Assembly: GCF_007786445.1 (NCBI RefSeq)
Contig: NZ_VNJI01000063.1
Location: 1-40,905 of the forward strand
DNA: 40,905 nucleotides
From: Paenibacillus cremeus
Lineage (GTDB): Bacteria; Bacillota; Bacilli; Paenibacillales; NBRC-103111
Reading direction: 5' to 3'
Within the stretch, counting starts at the first letter, position 1, and each line of letters opens with the position of its first letter. A program made the position numbers and the translations under genes. Positions 8,121 through 16,628 of the stretch are shown here, piece after piece. Under the pieces are notes generated by a model. That model was not told the DNA's origin and searched no databases. It was given only the letters and a program-made list of their open reading frames with translations.

Positions 8121-9420
8121 CATTTTCGTTTGGCTGCAGCAAGGATCTGGATGGATCGGCTTCGACCGCAGCCGGTTCTTCTGTTAAGGGTTCCTCCTGC
8201 GGGCTCCAGACGCGCAGCGCCGGGCGAAGCGCAAGAATAAGAATCGCCGAGAGGATCATCAGCAGGCCATTGGTCCGAATAACGTGGGACGAGCCTGCGA
8301 ATTGGGCCACAAACCCGACGGTCAGCGAAGACAGCGGCTGTACGCCTACGGCGATCATCACCTGCAGGCTCAGCACCCTGGCTCGCATATTGGGCGGCGC
8401 CAGCACCTGCAGCAGCCCTTTCACCGTCGTCAGCACCACCGGCTGGGCAAAGGCGGCACAGAAAATCGCCAGCAGCGTAAACGGCAGCCAGGTGGAGAAC
8501 GAAAACACGCCGAACCACAAGCCGGTCCAAGCAATGACGGCCGACAGCACCCATCCCGTCCGCTTCACCTGCTGAAGCAGCGGCGTGAGCACCAAGGCGC
8601 TGAAGAAGGAGCCTGCGCCGAACGTCCCCATCATCGTCCCCAGCGTCTCCGGTCCTCCGTGCAGCAGATGATCCGCAATTTCGGGGAAGAGCTGCGTATT
8701 GACGAAGCCGAACAGGGTCGTCATCGCTGTAAACGCGATCAGCTCCTGAATTCGCGGCTTTCTCCGTACGAAAGCAAGACCAGCGCGAAAATCCGATAGC
8801 GGGTTGCTGGAGCTGATCTGCCGCTCTTGGGAAGCTTTGACCAGGAACAAACTCGTGAGCACCGCGATATAACTCAATCCATTCAGCCAAAAAGCCGGCG
8901 CTTCCCCGAAGCTGCCGATCATCCAGCCGGCTGCGGATGGCCCGATTACCCGCGTCACCTGCTCCATAATCGCGTTCAAGGTGAAGCCTTTGCGCACTTG
9001 CTCCACACCGGATAAGTCGCCCAAGAATGCCTGCTGCGACGGGATATCAAGCGCATTTACGCACCCCAATATGCCCGCCAATACATAGACATGCCACAAC
9101 CGAACCGCTCCCGTATGGACCAGCGTCCCCAGGACGACGGCAAGCACCATGGCCAGCAGATTCGTATAAATGAGCAGCCTCCGGCGGTCGAGCCGGTCAG
9201 CCGTCACGCCGGAGAACGGCCCGAGCAGCAGCACGGGAAGCGTGTTCAGCATCGCTACGATTCCCAGCGCGGCCGTCGAGCCGGTGAGCCGCCAGACGAC
9301 CCAAGCCTGCGCGGTGCCCTGCATCCAGTTACCGAGCATCGATACGCCCTGCCCGCTAATATAGATTCGAAAATTGCGATTGCGCAAGGGCGACAGCGTA
9401 TCCATCAAATGACGAACCAA
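8092..9420 (-). CDS. MFS exporter (EntS/MFS_3-like, 12 TM)
   Basis: The 442-residue protein begins LSPLRNRNFRIYISGQGVS and has about 12 hydrophobic helices. The loop 2-3 motif is GPFSGVTADRLDRRRL, typical of the MFS_3 group that includes enterobactin exporter EntS and macrolide exporters. The C-terminal tail, about 30 residues, is hydrophilic and acidic, and its last codons form the terminator stem. The start is TTG at 9420 with GAGGTGA upstream, 9 bases after the stop of the cyclase gene, so the genes are coupled. The substrate is unknown. Confidence 0.85.
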   Translation of the reverse strand: MVRHLMDTLSPLRNRNFRIYISGQGVSMLGNWMQGTAQAWVVWRLTGSTAALGIVAMLNTLPVLLLGPFSGVTADRLDRRRLLIYTNLLAMVLAVVLGTLVHTGAVRLWHVYVLAGILGCVNALDIPSQQAFLGDLSGVEQVRKGFTLNAIMEQVTRVIGPSAAGWMIGSFGEAPAFWLNGLSYIAVLTSLFLVKASQERQISSSNPLSDFRAGLAFVRRKPRIQELIAFTAMTTLFGFVNTQLFPEIADHLLHGGPETLGTMMGTFGAGSFFSALVLTPLLQQVKRTGWVLSAVIAWTGLWFGVFSFSTWLPFTLLAIFCAAFAQPVVLTTVKGLLQVLAPPNMRARVLSLQVMIAVGVQPLSSLTVGFVAQFAGSSHVIRTNGLLMILSAILILALRPALRVWSPQEEPLTEEPAAVEADPSRSLLQPNENEKSRLRVHS

Positions 9421-9429
9421 GGCGTCACC

Positions 9430-10188
9430 TCATTCCTCCACGATGGCGACCGGGCGAGCCCAACCGGCACTGGCTTTTTCCACTTTGACAGGGAAGCAGC
9501 TTACTTTGAAGCCGAACGGCTTCGGAAGCTGATCCAAATTCGCCAGCTTCTCGATCTGGCAGTATTCCCGGTCCTTGCCCACAAAATGCGCTGCCCACAG
9601 GACACCCTCCCTCGGCTGCTGTTTATAAGCATCCGCCTGCAGGTTGAGCGGGATGTCCCAGCCCCAGCCGTCCGTGCCGACCACCTTGATGCCTTGATCC
9701 AAAAGCCACAGCGTTGCCTCGGCCGACACCCCGGCGTGAAGAAACGCATAATGCTCGTGGTACAGCCGTTTGTCCGCATCGCTTCGGATGAGCACGATAT
9801 CCAGCGGCTTCAGCGTATAGCCGATCCGGTCCAGCTCGGTGATCAGATCGTCCGTCGTAATCTCATAGCCCGGCGGCTTCGCACTAAAATCAAGCACCAC
9901 ACCGTCAGAGTAAAACCATTCGAGCGGCAGCTCGTCGATCGTTCTGGCCGGCTTTCCTTCCGATGTAGGCCAGTAATGCCATGGCGCGTCGACGTGCGTC
10001 CCTGCATGCGTATTCAGCGTGACCGTTTCCGTGGCCCATGCTCTGCTTTCCGGAAAATCATCCGGCTTCAGGCCAAGGATGGCTGCCGCTTGCTGCGCCC
10101 CGGCCTCATGGCTGGCATAGTCGATGGCGGCCGGCAGCGGCTCGCGGATGCGTGGACTGATCGGCACGCTTAAGTCGATAAGCTTCAC
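9430..10188 (-). CDS. cyclase-family hydrolase (kynurenine formamidase-like)
   Basis: The 252-residue protein has the metal motif HAGTHVDAPWH (residues 61-71, pattern HxGTHxDxPxH), the mark of the cyclase/KynB fold. The proteins hydrolyse amide or lactone-like bonds with two metal ions. The GTG start at 10188 is selected because AGGAGG lies nine bases upstream and the protein then starts VKLIDLSVPI, as relatives do; ATGs at 10205-10208 give a slightly longer product without a clear site. No kynurenine genes are nearby, so formamidase activity is not established. It precedes the MFS exporter in the same operon. Confidence 0.85.
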   Translation of the reverse strand: MKLIDLSVPISPRIREPLPAAIDYASHEAGAQQAAAILGLKPDDFPESRAWATETVTLNTHAGTHVDAPWHYWPTSEGKPARTIDELPLEWFYSDGVVLDFSAKPPGYEITTDDLITELDRIGYTLKPLDIVLIRSDADKRLYHEHYAFLHAGVSAEATLWLLDQGIKVVGTDGWGWDIPLNLQADAYKQQPREGVLWAAHFVGKDREYCQIEKLANLDQLPKPFGFKVSCFPVKVEKASAGWARPVAIVEE

Positions 10189-10327
10189 TTGCGGATTCCT
10201 CCTCATCATCTTCCCATTCGATTCAAGTATACCATATCGTTCCAACCGCCAAGGACCTGCGTACGCAAAAAAAAGCCGCCTCACGCCCGGGAATCCCCCT
10301 GCATGAAACAGCCGCTTACCTTCCAGC

Positions 10328-11746
10328 TTATGAAACCCCGCTCCGCTCCAGCAGCGCTTTTCCGGCTATGCCGGGCTGCGTCATTTGGTACGGATCAAGA
10401 ATTTGATCCAGCTCTTCTTCCGTCAGCACGTTGTACAGCAAGCAGAGCTCGCGGGGCGATTTGCCGCTCACGATGGCTTCGCGGGCGATCCGGGCCGACA
10501 CTTCATAGCCCAGATGCGGGTTGAGCGCGGTCATGATGCCGACGCTTTTCTCCACGTATTCCCGGCACAGCTGCTCATTGGCTTCAATGCCTTCGAGGCA
10601 ATATTTTTGGAACACCTTGAACACCTGATTCATCATGCTGAGCGATTGCAGCAGGTTGAAGACCAGCACCGGCTCCATCACGTTCAGCTCCAGCTGACCG
10701 GCTTCGGACGCCAGGCAGATCGTATGATCGTTGCCGATGACCTGGAACGCCACCTGATTGACGACCTCGCACATGACCGGGTTCACCTTGCCCGGCATGA
10801 TCGACGAGCCCGGCTGACGCGGCGGCAGGCTGATCTCACCGAGCCCCGCCCGGGGACCGGAGGCCATGAGACGTAGGTCGTTCGCCACCTTCGACATGTT
10901 GATCATGCACACCTTCAGCGCTGCCGAGACCTCCGTGTACGCATCGGTATTTTGCGTGGCATCAACTAGGTGCTCGGCGCTCTTCAGCGGGAACCCGCTG
11001 ATCTCCGCCAGCCGCCGGACGACGGCTTCAATATACAGCGGCTCCGCGTTGAGCCCCGTGCCCACGGCCGTGGCCCCCATGTTCACCTCGTACAAATGCT
11101 CCTGCGTTTGCCTAATCCGCTTAATATCGCGTCCCAGCACGCGGGTGTACGCCTCGAACTCCTGGCCTAACCGGATCGGCACCGCGTCCTGCAGGTGGGT
11201 TCGGCCCATTTTGATAATGCCGTCGAACTCCTGCGCCTTCTTCTCGAATACCCCGTGCAGCTCCTCCATCGTTGCGAGCAGCTTGCGGATGGACGTCAGC
11301 ACCGCCAGATGGATCGCTGTAGGAAAGCTGTCGTTGGTCGACTGCGCCATGTTGACATGCGTATTCGGGCTGAGCTCGAAGTAGCTGCCTTTTTCCTTGC
11401 CCAGAAGCTCCAAAGCGCGGTTGGCAATGACCTCGTTCGTGTTCATATTGATCGAGGTGCCTGCGCCCCCCTGAATCGGATCTACGATAAATTGATCATG
11501 CCACTGCCCTGCGATGATTTCGTCCGCCGCTTGGATAATCGCCTCGGCCAGCTGCGGCTGCAGCCTTTTGATCTCGTGATTGGCACCGGCGGCCGCCTTC
11601 TTCACCATCGCCATCGCCCGAATCAGCTGCTCATCGATGCGATAGCCGCTGATCGGAAAATTATCTACGGCGCGCAGCGTCTGAATCCCATAATAAGCAT
11701 CGACCGGTACTTCCTTGGTGCCCAAAAAATCTTTCTCTATCCGCAT
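10328..11746 (-). CDS. aspA: aspartate ammonia-lyase
   Basis: The 472-residue protein belongs to the fumarase/aspartase superfamily. The signature GSSIMPGKVNP is at residues 313-323 and contains the catalytic Ser loop. THVNMAQSTNDSFPTA (about 129-144) and GRTHLQDAVPIRLGQEF (about 181-197) are the other conserved active-site regions. Aspartase converts L-aspartate to fumarate and ammonia in the cytoplasm, feeding the TCA cycle. The first ATG after GAGAGGAC is used; an upstream start at 11770 would add eight residues. No convincing T-run terminator was found after it. Fumarase class II is excluded by the overall likeness to AspA/AnsB sequences. Confidence 0.93.
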   Translation of the reverse strand: MRIEKDFLGTKEVPVDAYYGIQTLRAVDNFPISGYRIDEQLIRAMAMVKKAAAGANHEIKRLQPQLAEAIIQAADEIIAGQWHDQFIVDPIQGGAGTSINMNTNEVIANRALELLGKEKGSYFELSPNTHVNMAQSTNDSFPTAIHLAVLTSIRKLLATMEELHGVFEKKAQEFDGIIKMGRTHLQDAVPIRLGQEFEAYTRVLGRDIKRIRQTQEHLYEVNMGATAVGTGLNAEPLYIEAVVRRLAEISGFPLKSAEHLVDATQNTDAYTEVSAALKVCMINMSKVANDLRLMASGPRAGLGEISLPPRQPGSSIMPGKVNPVMCEVVNQVAFQVIGNDHTICLASEAGQLELNVMEPVLVFNLLQSLSMMNQVFKVFQKYCLEGIEANEQLCREYVEKSVGIMTALNPHLGYEVSARIAREAIVSGKSPRELCLLYNVLTEEELDQILDPYQMTQPGIAGKALLERSGVS

Positions 11747-11821
11747 TATTGTCGTCCTCTCGCTCATCATGCTGTCGTTTTATTACAATATTCCCCAACC
11801 AGGGACCTTCCATTCTGCGGC

Positions 11822-12559
11822 TTAATAGGACTGAAACGCCCGAATCACAGCCGGTACGTCGCGCGTCGTAATGGATCGCACGCCCAGCCCGATCATCCGT
11901 TTGATCTCTTCCTCGTCATTCACGGTCCACACGTAGACCGGCAGCTGAACCGACTGCGCAGCCTCCACCAGCTCGGCACGGCACAGCTTATAATTGATAT
12001 TAATTCCGATGCAGGAGGCGGCCAGCGCTTCCTCGATCGTTTGCTTCACGGCGCTCATATAATCGGTTTCTTTAAACAGCGCGCTGTTCGCGTTCAGCAC
12101 CTTCCGAATCTCGGGATGGTGCTTCTGTATGTAAGCCGCCCGGGCCGCTTCCGTTCCCGACAGAAACGCTTGATCAAGCATGTTCTCTGCCAGGACCAGC
12201 TTCGCCATCGGCTCGATGCAGGCATCGCTTTTCAAATCCAGATTGACGCGCTTGCCGCTGGCCTTCACGATCGGTAAAATTTCCGCCAAGCTGACAATCC
12301 GGCTCTTCCGGCCGTCGTGCTTGTCGATGATCTCGTCGGACTGCAGCTCCTCGAATGTCAGCTCCGACAGCTTGCATACGCCTCGGGAAGCCAGATGCAC
12401 TTCGCTGTCATGCAGCAGCACCGCTACCCCGTCCTTCGTCGCTCCGATATCCACTTCTACAATGTCGGCCCCTGAACGGAGGCCTAGTTCTAACGATTCC
12501 ACCGAGTTGTCCGGTGTGTTCATGCATCCCGTATGGGCCGTGATGAACGGTAACGTCAT
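11822..12559 (-). CDS. glycerophosphodiester phosphodiesterase family protein
   Basis: The 245-residue protein has the GDPD TIM-barrel order: AHTGCMNTPDNSVES, GADIVEVDIGATKDGVAVLLHD, KRVNLDLKS and PVYVWTVNDEEEIKRMIGLGV near the end. GDPD enzymes split glycerophosphodiesters into an alcohol and glycerol 3-phosphate. The canonical HRG at the first catalytic His is here HTG, so the usual Arg is replaced. No signal peptide is seen, suggesting a cytoplasmic enzyme. ATG 12559 is preceded by AGGTGAGC. A TATAAT box (12629-12634) at the end of the ABC permease gene may give it its own promoter. Confidence 0.84.
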   Translation of the reverse strand: MTLPFITAHTGCMNTPDNSVESLELGLRSGADIVEVDIGATKDGVAVLLHDSEVHLASRGVCKLSELTFEELQSDEIIDKHDGRKSRIVSLAEILPIVKASGKRVNLDLKSDACIEPMAKLVLAENMLDQAFLSGTEAARAAYIQKHHPEIRKVLNANSALFKETDYMSAVKQTIEEALAASCIGININYKLCRAELVEAAQSVQLPVYVWTVNDEEEIKRMIGLGVRSITTRDVPAVIRAFQSY

Positions 12560-12634
12560 GTGGCAGCTCACCTGCTTTTTTGAGTTTGGCAACCGTAATG
12601 CAGCGACATTCGAAAATATCGCTTTCACATTATA

Positions 12635-13816
12635 CTAGATTTGCATTCGGTCGACGAGCGTTTTTTGCAAACGCTTTAATCGCGTCCATCTGAGCAGCTT
12701 CATCCCCAGCATTCTACGCACGATCACATACGCCAGCGCCATAGAAACGATCGCAGCCGCGTAATAGATCAGGAGATTCGTGACATCGTACGTCGTCTGT
12801 GGTCCATTCCCATCATAAAAATGACGGCCCAGCATATGCTCCACCACCATGCCTCCGAACAAAAACGAGCACAGCAGCACTCCCGTGGTCAACAACGGAC
12901 GCAGGCGCGGATGCAGCAGCAGCTTCCCGTTGTGTTCGTTCCAGGAGGCTCGCGCCATTCGGAGCATCCCCCAAACACTGGCTGCCGTAACGCACACCGG
13001 GATCAAAAACGACCACAAGCCAAAATACAGCTGGCGCGTGTAGTCCATGTACTCCTTCGGAGGACCCACATCTCCATAGGCGGCCACATCGGTGGCAAGC
13101 GAAAACATGCGCCGAATATCAATTAGCTTAATCGGGAATGAAAGATTTTCAAAGGCAAAGCTGGTTGCCTGACCAAAAAACCACACCTCATGCAGATCAG
13201 TTCTCCCAAGCGCAAAATAATGCAGGGAAACCACCTCCCGAAGCATTCCTAACAGCCCGAACGGAAGCAGAAGTACAATTACGCCGAACGCCGCCTGGGC
13301 AATGAAGCTGCCCCTGACCAGCCCCAGCCACAGCGATAAACTGAACACCCCGCTTAAGATCAACAGCTGATGGATGTAGTACATCCCCAATAAGGTGCGG
13401 GGAATATACTGGCTCAAAATCGTCGTATGAACAACCGCCAGCTGAATAAGCACTCCGAGCGTGACCGAGCCGATGATGTGGACCATGCCGAGTGCCCATT
13501 GGGATAAAAAGAGATGCTCCCGCTTCACAGGCATAGCGTACGTATATTCCAAGCTCTGATTCCCACGGCGAAAGCCGACGAGAAAGGCTGGAAGTCCGAT
13601 ACAAAGCATGAGCTGCAGCAGAGAGATCAGGTCCAAATCAACGCCGAAATAATAGTGCCACGTTGAGCCATGCTCCGAGGCATACTTCACATTGGACTCC
13701 ACCTCGCCGGCATGGCCATATAGCTTGAACCCAGCATACACCGCCACCAGCCAGAAGGCCCAAAGAATATATTTGGTCTGCTTGACATGCTGATACCATA
13801 AGCCTTTATGAAACAT
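12635..13816 (-). CDS. ABC transporter permease (ABC-2 type)
   Basis: The 393-residue protein has an N-terminal helix, a charged segment and then several hydrophobic helices grouped as in ABC-2 permeases. FRRGNQSLEYTYAMPVKREHLFLSQW resembles the coupling-helix region of YtrC/YtrD-like permeases (quoted in two overlapping parts: FRRGNQSLEYTY and AMPVKREHLF). It starts 11 bases inside the end of the ATPase gene, so the two are coupled. It likely forms a dimer with the ATPase; substrate and direction are not known. Confidence 0.85.
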   Translation of the reverse strand: MFHKGLWYQHVKQTKYILWAFWLVAVYAGFKLYGHAGEVESNVKYASEHGSTWHYYFGVDLDLISLLQLMLCIGLPAFLVGFRRGNQSLEYTYAMPVKREHLFLSQWALGMVHIIGSVTLGVLIQLAVVHTTILSQYIPRTLLGMYYIHQLLILSGVFSLSLWLGLVRGSFIAQAAFGVIVLLLPFGLLGMLREVVSLHYFALGRTDLHEVWFFGQATSFAFENLSFPIKLIDIRRMFSLATDVAAYGDVGPPKEYMDYTRQLYFGLWSFLIPVCVTAASVWGMLRMARASWNEHNGKLLLHPRLRPLLTTGVLLCSFLFGGMVVEHMLGRHFYDGNGPQTTYDVTNLLIYYAAAIVSMALAYVIVRRMLGMKLLRWTRLKRLQKTLVDRMQI

Positions 13817-14693
13817 ACCGGTCTCCGCCTCCTAAGGTGCTGATGAACAAATCCTCAATGGTCACGGGCAGCTCCTCCAGCAGCAGCGGCTCAAGGCGCT
13901 GCAGCAGCTCGAGGGTTTGCGCCGCATTACGCTTCAAAAGCAGCGTCGTTACCCGGCCGACCTGCGAGAGCACCTCCACATCCGCCAATTGCCCCAATGG
14001 AATAGCGCCCATATCGGCGAAGGCCACCTGCACTTTTTTGAACGTCATCTTCACCTCGTCGATACGGAGGACGGATTCGATCGTCGTATCCTTCAGCATG
14101 AGGACGACGTCCGCTATTTTTTCCAGCTCCTGCAGGTGATGGGAGGAAATGAGTAGCGCGATCTGGCGCTCCGACACCTCTTCGATCAGCAGCTGCATGA
14201 TCTGCTTTTTCACAATCACATCAAGCCCGTTGGTCGGTTCATCCAGCAAAATCAGCTTAGCCCGTGTTGACAGCGCCAGTATTATGGACAGCAGCGCCTT
14301 CATGCCTTTGGAAAAACTCCGGAGACTCCGATTCGCCGGCAGCTGAAACCTGTCCAGCCAGGCATAGAACGCTTGCTCGTCGAACGGCTCGTACATATGC
14401 CGATGAAGCTTCACCAGCTCCTTAGCCGTATAGCCGTTAAACATGCTGATCGAATCCGGCACGTAATACATGCTCATCTTAATCAGCGGATGCTGGGTCA
14501 GATTCACGCCGTCCAGCAGTACTTCCCCTTGATCGGGGTCCAGAATGCCTGCGAGCAGCCGCAGCAGAGTCGATTTACCCACACCGTTGCGGCCGACAAG
14601 CCCTGTAATCGTCCCGCTGTGAATTTCAAAGCTAATTCTCTCAATAATCGTCTTTCCGTCAATTGCTTTAGTCAGATTGCGGACGGTTAGCAT
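13806..14693 (-). CDS. ABC transporter ATP-binding protein (YtrB-like)
   Basis: The 295-residue protein has a complete nucleotide-binding domain: Walker A GRNGVGKST (34-42), a signature region SFSKGM (126-131) with SKG instead of SGG, Walker B LILLDEP (147-153), D-loop GLDV and an H-loop at SSHH. A C-terminal part of about 80 residues follows, as in many ABC-2 exporters. It overlaps the upstream GntR gene by 26 bases and the permease gene by 11, forming a tight three-gene operon like ytr of B. subtilis, which responds to cell-wall antibiotics there. Confidence 0.9.
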   Translation of the reverse strand: MLTVRNLTKAIDGKTIIERISFEIHSGTITGLVGRNGVGKSTLLRLLAGILDPDQGEVLLDGVNLTQHPLIKMSMYYVPDSISMFNGYTAKELVKLHRHMYEPFDEQAFYAWLDRFQLPANRSLRSFSKGMKALLSIILALSTRAKLILLDEPTNGLDVIVKKQIMQLLIEEVSERQIALLISSHHLQELEKIADVVLMLKDTTIESVLRIDEVKMTFKKVQVAFADMGAIPLGQLADVEVLSQVGRVTTLLLKRNAAQTLELLQRLEPLLLEELPVTIEDLFISTLGGGDRYVS

Positions 14694-15078
14694 GGCTCTC
14701 GCCTCCCAATTCGTTCAAATAGCCGTCGATCCATTGCACCAAAGTGTCCCGGCTTACCCCGAGGTAAGAGGATTCTATGACCAGCATCTTCAGTGCCTGC
14801 CGAATGTCTCCCAGCTGTTGCTCGCTTCCCTGCGGCACCACGGTCTCGGTGATAAAGGTCCCTTTGCCTCGGCGTGTCTCGATGATTCTCTGCCGCTCCA
14901 GCTCCTGATACGCTTTGCTCACCGTGTTGGGGTTGATGAGCAGCGACGAGGCCAGCTCGCGGACGGACGGCAGCTTGTCTCCGGGCTGGAGCACTTTTTT
15001 GAGCAAGAGCTCCTTCAGCTGCTGCACAATCTGCTCCCAGATCGGCGTGGTGCTGCGCTCATCGATATGTATAAGCAA
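14668..15078 (-). CDS. GntR family regulator, YtrA subfamily
   Basis: The product is 136 residues from TTG 15078: a GntR winged helix (PIWEQIVQQLKELLLKKVL, then LPSVRELASSLLINPNTVSK) and a short C-terminal helix pair instead of a large ligand domain, which defines the YtrA group. YtrA proteins repress the ABC genes beside them. TTG 15078 is chosen because AGAGG lies about 8 bases upstream and the protein then begins MLIHIDERSTTP as relatives do. Upstream ATGs (15138, 15114) give longer forms without a ribosome site. Confidence 0.87.
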   Translation of the reverse strand: MLIHIDERSTTPIWEQIVQQLKELLLKKVLQPGDKLPSVRELASSLLINPNTVSKAYQELERQRIIETRRGKGTFITETVVPQGSEQQLGDIRQALKMLVIESSYLGVSRDTLVQWIDGYLNELGGESHANRPQSD

Positions 15079-15152
15079 GCTCTCATCCTCTCCCTTCATC
15101 CTGAGCCTAGACATAACATTATGTGTATTACTACTCATAGGACACTTAGTAC

Positions 15153-15179
15153 ATTATATGCACTGGAACATCCTGTCAA
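15153..15179 (-). promoter_or_regulatory. probable promoter of the GntR-ABC operon
   Basis: On the minus strand, a perfect TTGACA (15174-15179) and perfect TATAAT (15153-15158) are separated by 15 bp. The short spacer may be part of control. A GTGT...ACAC pair downstream could hold the YtrA-type repressor. Confidence 0.6.
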
Positions 15180-15190
15180 TCCTTTTCTTG

Positions 15191-15228
15191 GAAAAAGAAA
15201 AACCGGAGACCTATGTTCAGGCCACCGG
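15191..15228 (-). terminator. intrinsic terminator of the acetyl esterase gene
   Basis: On the minus strand, CCGGTGGCCT pairs with AGGTCTCCGG (one mismatch, one G-U; loop GAACAT), followed by TTTTTCTTTTT. Confidence 0.85.
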
Positions 15229-15245
15229 CTAATTTTATAAACAAG

Positions 15246-16205
15246 CTATAAAGTCTTAAGAAATTGAAAAATTTTATCGTGCATCCCCGGCAGCTGCTCA
15301 TGGGCAAAATCCGGGTAAATCTCCAGCTGCACAGGGGCGGTCATTTTGTTAATGGCGGCAAATTGCGTGGACGGCGGACAGATGTTGTCCATCAGCCCTA
15401 CTCCGATCAGCACCTCGGCCTGGATACGGGAAGCCAGATGCTGAATATCGATATAGCCCAGCTTCGTAAAAATGTCGTCCTCGCGCTTGTGCTGCGGATC
15501 GAAGTGGCGGAAATACGTACGCAGCTCCGCATACGCGTCCTTCGCCAGATCCATCTCCCACACGCGTTTGTAGTCGCTCAAAAACGGGTACACCGGCGCC
15601 GCCTTCTTGATCCGGGGCTCCAGTGCCGCACACGCGATCGCCAGCGCGCCGCCTTGCGACCAGCCGGTTGATGCCACCCGGTCGGCATCGACCTCGTCGA
15701 AGCCCATCACGATGTTTGCCAGCTGCGCCGTATCTAGAAAAATGTGTCTAAACAGCAGATTGTCCGGCTTATCGTCCAACCCTCGGATGAAGTGACCGTG
15801 GTGCGTGGTCCCCTTGATCCCGCCGGTATCCTCGGAGCGCCCGCCTTGTCCGCGAACGTCCATCGCTGCAAACGAAAATCCGAGCGCGGCGTACTGCAGC
15901 TTATCGTGCCAATCCCCGGAATGACCGGTATAGCCATGAAAATGAAGCACGGCCGGATGCGGCTCGGCCGTCCCCTTCGGGCGAATATATTTAGCATGTA
16001 TACGTGCACCGCGAACCCCGGTGAAATACAGATCGAAGCACTCCGCGTACGGCACCGTAAACTCGGCAGGCACCAGCTCCACCTGCGGATCGGTCTGCCT
16101 CATTTCCTCGAGCGCAGCCTCCCAGTATTCGGCGTGATCGTCCGGTCGCGGATTGCGTCCCTCGTACTCCTTGAGCTTGGCCAGCGGCATATCCAGTAAC
16201 GGCAT
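15246..16205 (-). CDS. acetylxylan esterase / cephalosporin-C deacetylase family (CE7)
   Basis: The 319-residue alpha/beta hydrolase has a nucleophile elbow GWSQGG with Ser183, the CE7 feature RGQGGRSEDT (RGQ motif, about 118-127), an acid Asp in GLMDNICPP and a His in DFAHEQLPG. CE7 enzymes remove acetyl groups from xylo-oligosaccharides and cephalosporins in the cytoplasm; no signal peptide is visible. ATG 16205 is used because the resulting start MPLLDMPL matches B. subtilis Cah (recalled) and GGGTGAG is 7 bases upstream. GTG 16217 would add four residues. It is a single-gene unit. Confidence 0.9.
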   Translation of the reverse strand: MPLLDMPLAKLKEYEGRNPRPDDHAEYWEAALEEMRQTDPQVELVPAEFTVPYAECFDLYFTGVRGARIHAKYIRPKGTAEPHPAVLHFHGYTGHSGDWHDKLQYAALGFSFAAMDVRGQGGRSEDTGGIKGTTHHGHFIRGLDDKPDNLLFRHIFLDTAQLANIVMGFDEVDADRVASTGWSQGGALAIACAALEPRIKKAAPVYPFLSDYKRVWEMDLAKDAYAELRTYFRHFDPQHKREDDIFTKLGYIDIQHLASRIQAEVLIGVGLMDNICPPSTQFAAINKMTAPVQLEIYPDFAHEQLPGMHDKIFQFLKTL

Positions 16206-16310
16206 TTCAAAACTCACCCTTCCAAGATTTAGTTGAAAATCCTTTTACGACACCCATTATAGCACCGTTTATATCCCTGGACAGGCAGTTGATTAAAAAA
16301 ATTCTTTCCG

Positions 16311-16340
16311 TTGACGCTCCTTTCGCCCCAGTGATAAAGT
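16311..16340 (+). promoter_or_regulatory. promoter of the exporter leader
   Basis: TTGACG (16311-16316) and TAAAGT (16335-16340) have an 18-bp spacer. Transcription would start near 16347 and make a leader of about 360 bases before the ABC exporter gene. Confidence 0.55.
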
Positions 16341-16381
16341 AACCCTTGTAGATATTTTCCAAGAGAGGAATTGGTTACGCG

Positions 16382-16480
16382 ATGCATAATACAGCAGCCC
16401 ATCGGATTGATCGCCATCGTCATATGGTTATGGTGTCGGTACAACTGCATACTGCGGATTGCGTAACCCTCCTGATGTGA
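16382..16480 (+). CDS. leader peptide of the ABC exporter (32 codons)
   Basis: ATG 16382 to TGA 16480 encodes 32 residues rich in His, Arg, Met and Val, including HRIDRHRHMVMVSV. Arg-His-Arg at residues 11-13 has the +X+ form at which macrolide-bound ribosomes are known to stall. AGAGAGG lies 13 bases upstream, a long spacing, and the intervening bases form helix segment 1. The stop codon falls just after segment 2. A second frame (TTG 16371 to TAA 16466) is less likely because its start nearly touches the ribosome site. Confidence 0.5.
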   Translation: MHNTAAHRIDRHRHMVMVSVQLHTADCVTLLM

Positions 16481-16506
16481 TTTTCCCGTCCCTCTGAAAG
16501 ATTGAC

Positions 16507-16546
16507 GGCGCATCGGTTACGCACCTCGTAATCGTGCGCCTTTTTT
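16507..16546 (+). terminator. first leader terminator (attenuator helix 3:4)
   Basis: GGCGCA-T-CGGTTACG pairs with CGTAATCGTGCGCC (one bulge, one G-U; loop CACCT), followed by six T. It stands 160 bases upstream of the exporter gene on the same strand. Confidence 0.9.
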
Positions 16547-16628
16547 GGCTGTTCGGCCTCTCTGCGGGTTCGTTTGTCCGCTGCTCAGGCACGAAGGGTC
16601 ATGCTCCGCCCTGGCTGGGGGAGCTGAA

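Larger units (their letters stand above)
16347..16546 (+). promoter_or_regulatory. candidate ribosome-mediated transcription attenuator of the ABC exporter
   Basis: Three segments can pair in two exclusive ways. Segment 1, GGTTACGCGAT (16373-16383), can pair with segment 2, ATTGCGTAACC (16458-16468). Segment 2 can instead pair with segment 3, GGTTACGC (16515-16522), and GATGTG (16474-16479) with CGCATC (16509-16514) just beyond a five-base bulge. Segment 3 is also the left arm of the terminator 16507-16546. A 32-codon ORF starts inside segment 1 and ends just after segment 2. This is the classic 1:2 / 2:3 / 3:4 attenuator plan. B. subtilis bmrCD, a similar exporter pair, is controlled by a translated leader. 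The pairings are seen in the sequence; the mechanism is inferred. Confidence 0.7.

Noticed and set aside
10285..10327. Terminator after aspA
   Set aside because: A run of eight T exists on the minus strand but no matching stem was found before it.
16371..16466. Alternative leader ORF in another frame (TTG start)
   Set aside because: Its start is only two bases from the ribosome site; the ATG frame fits the attenuator geometry better, though spacing is long there.
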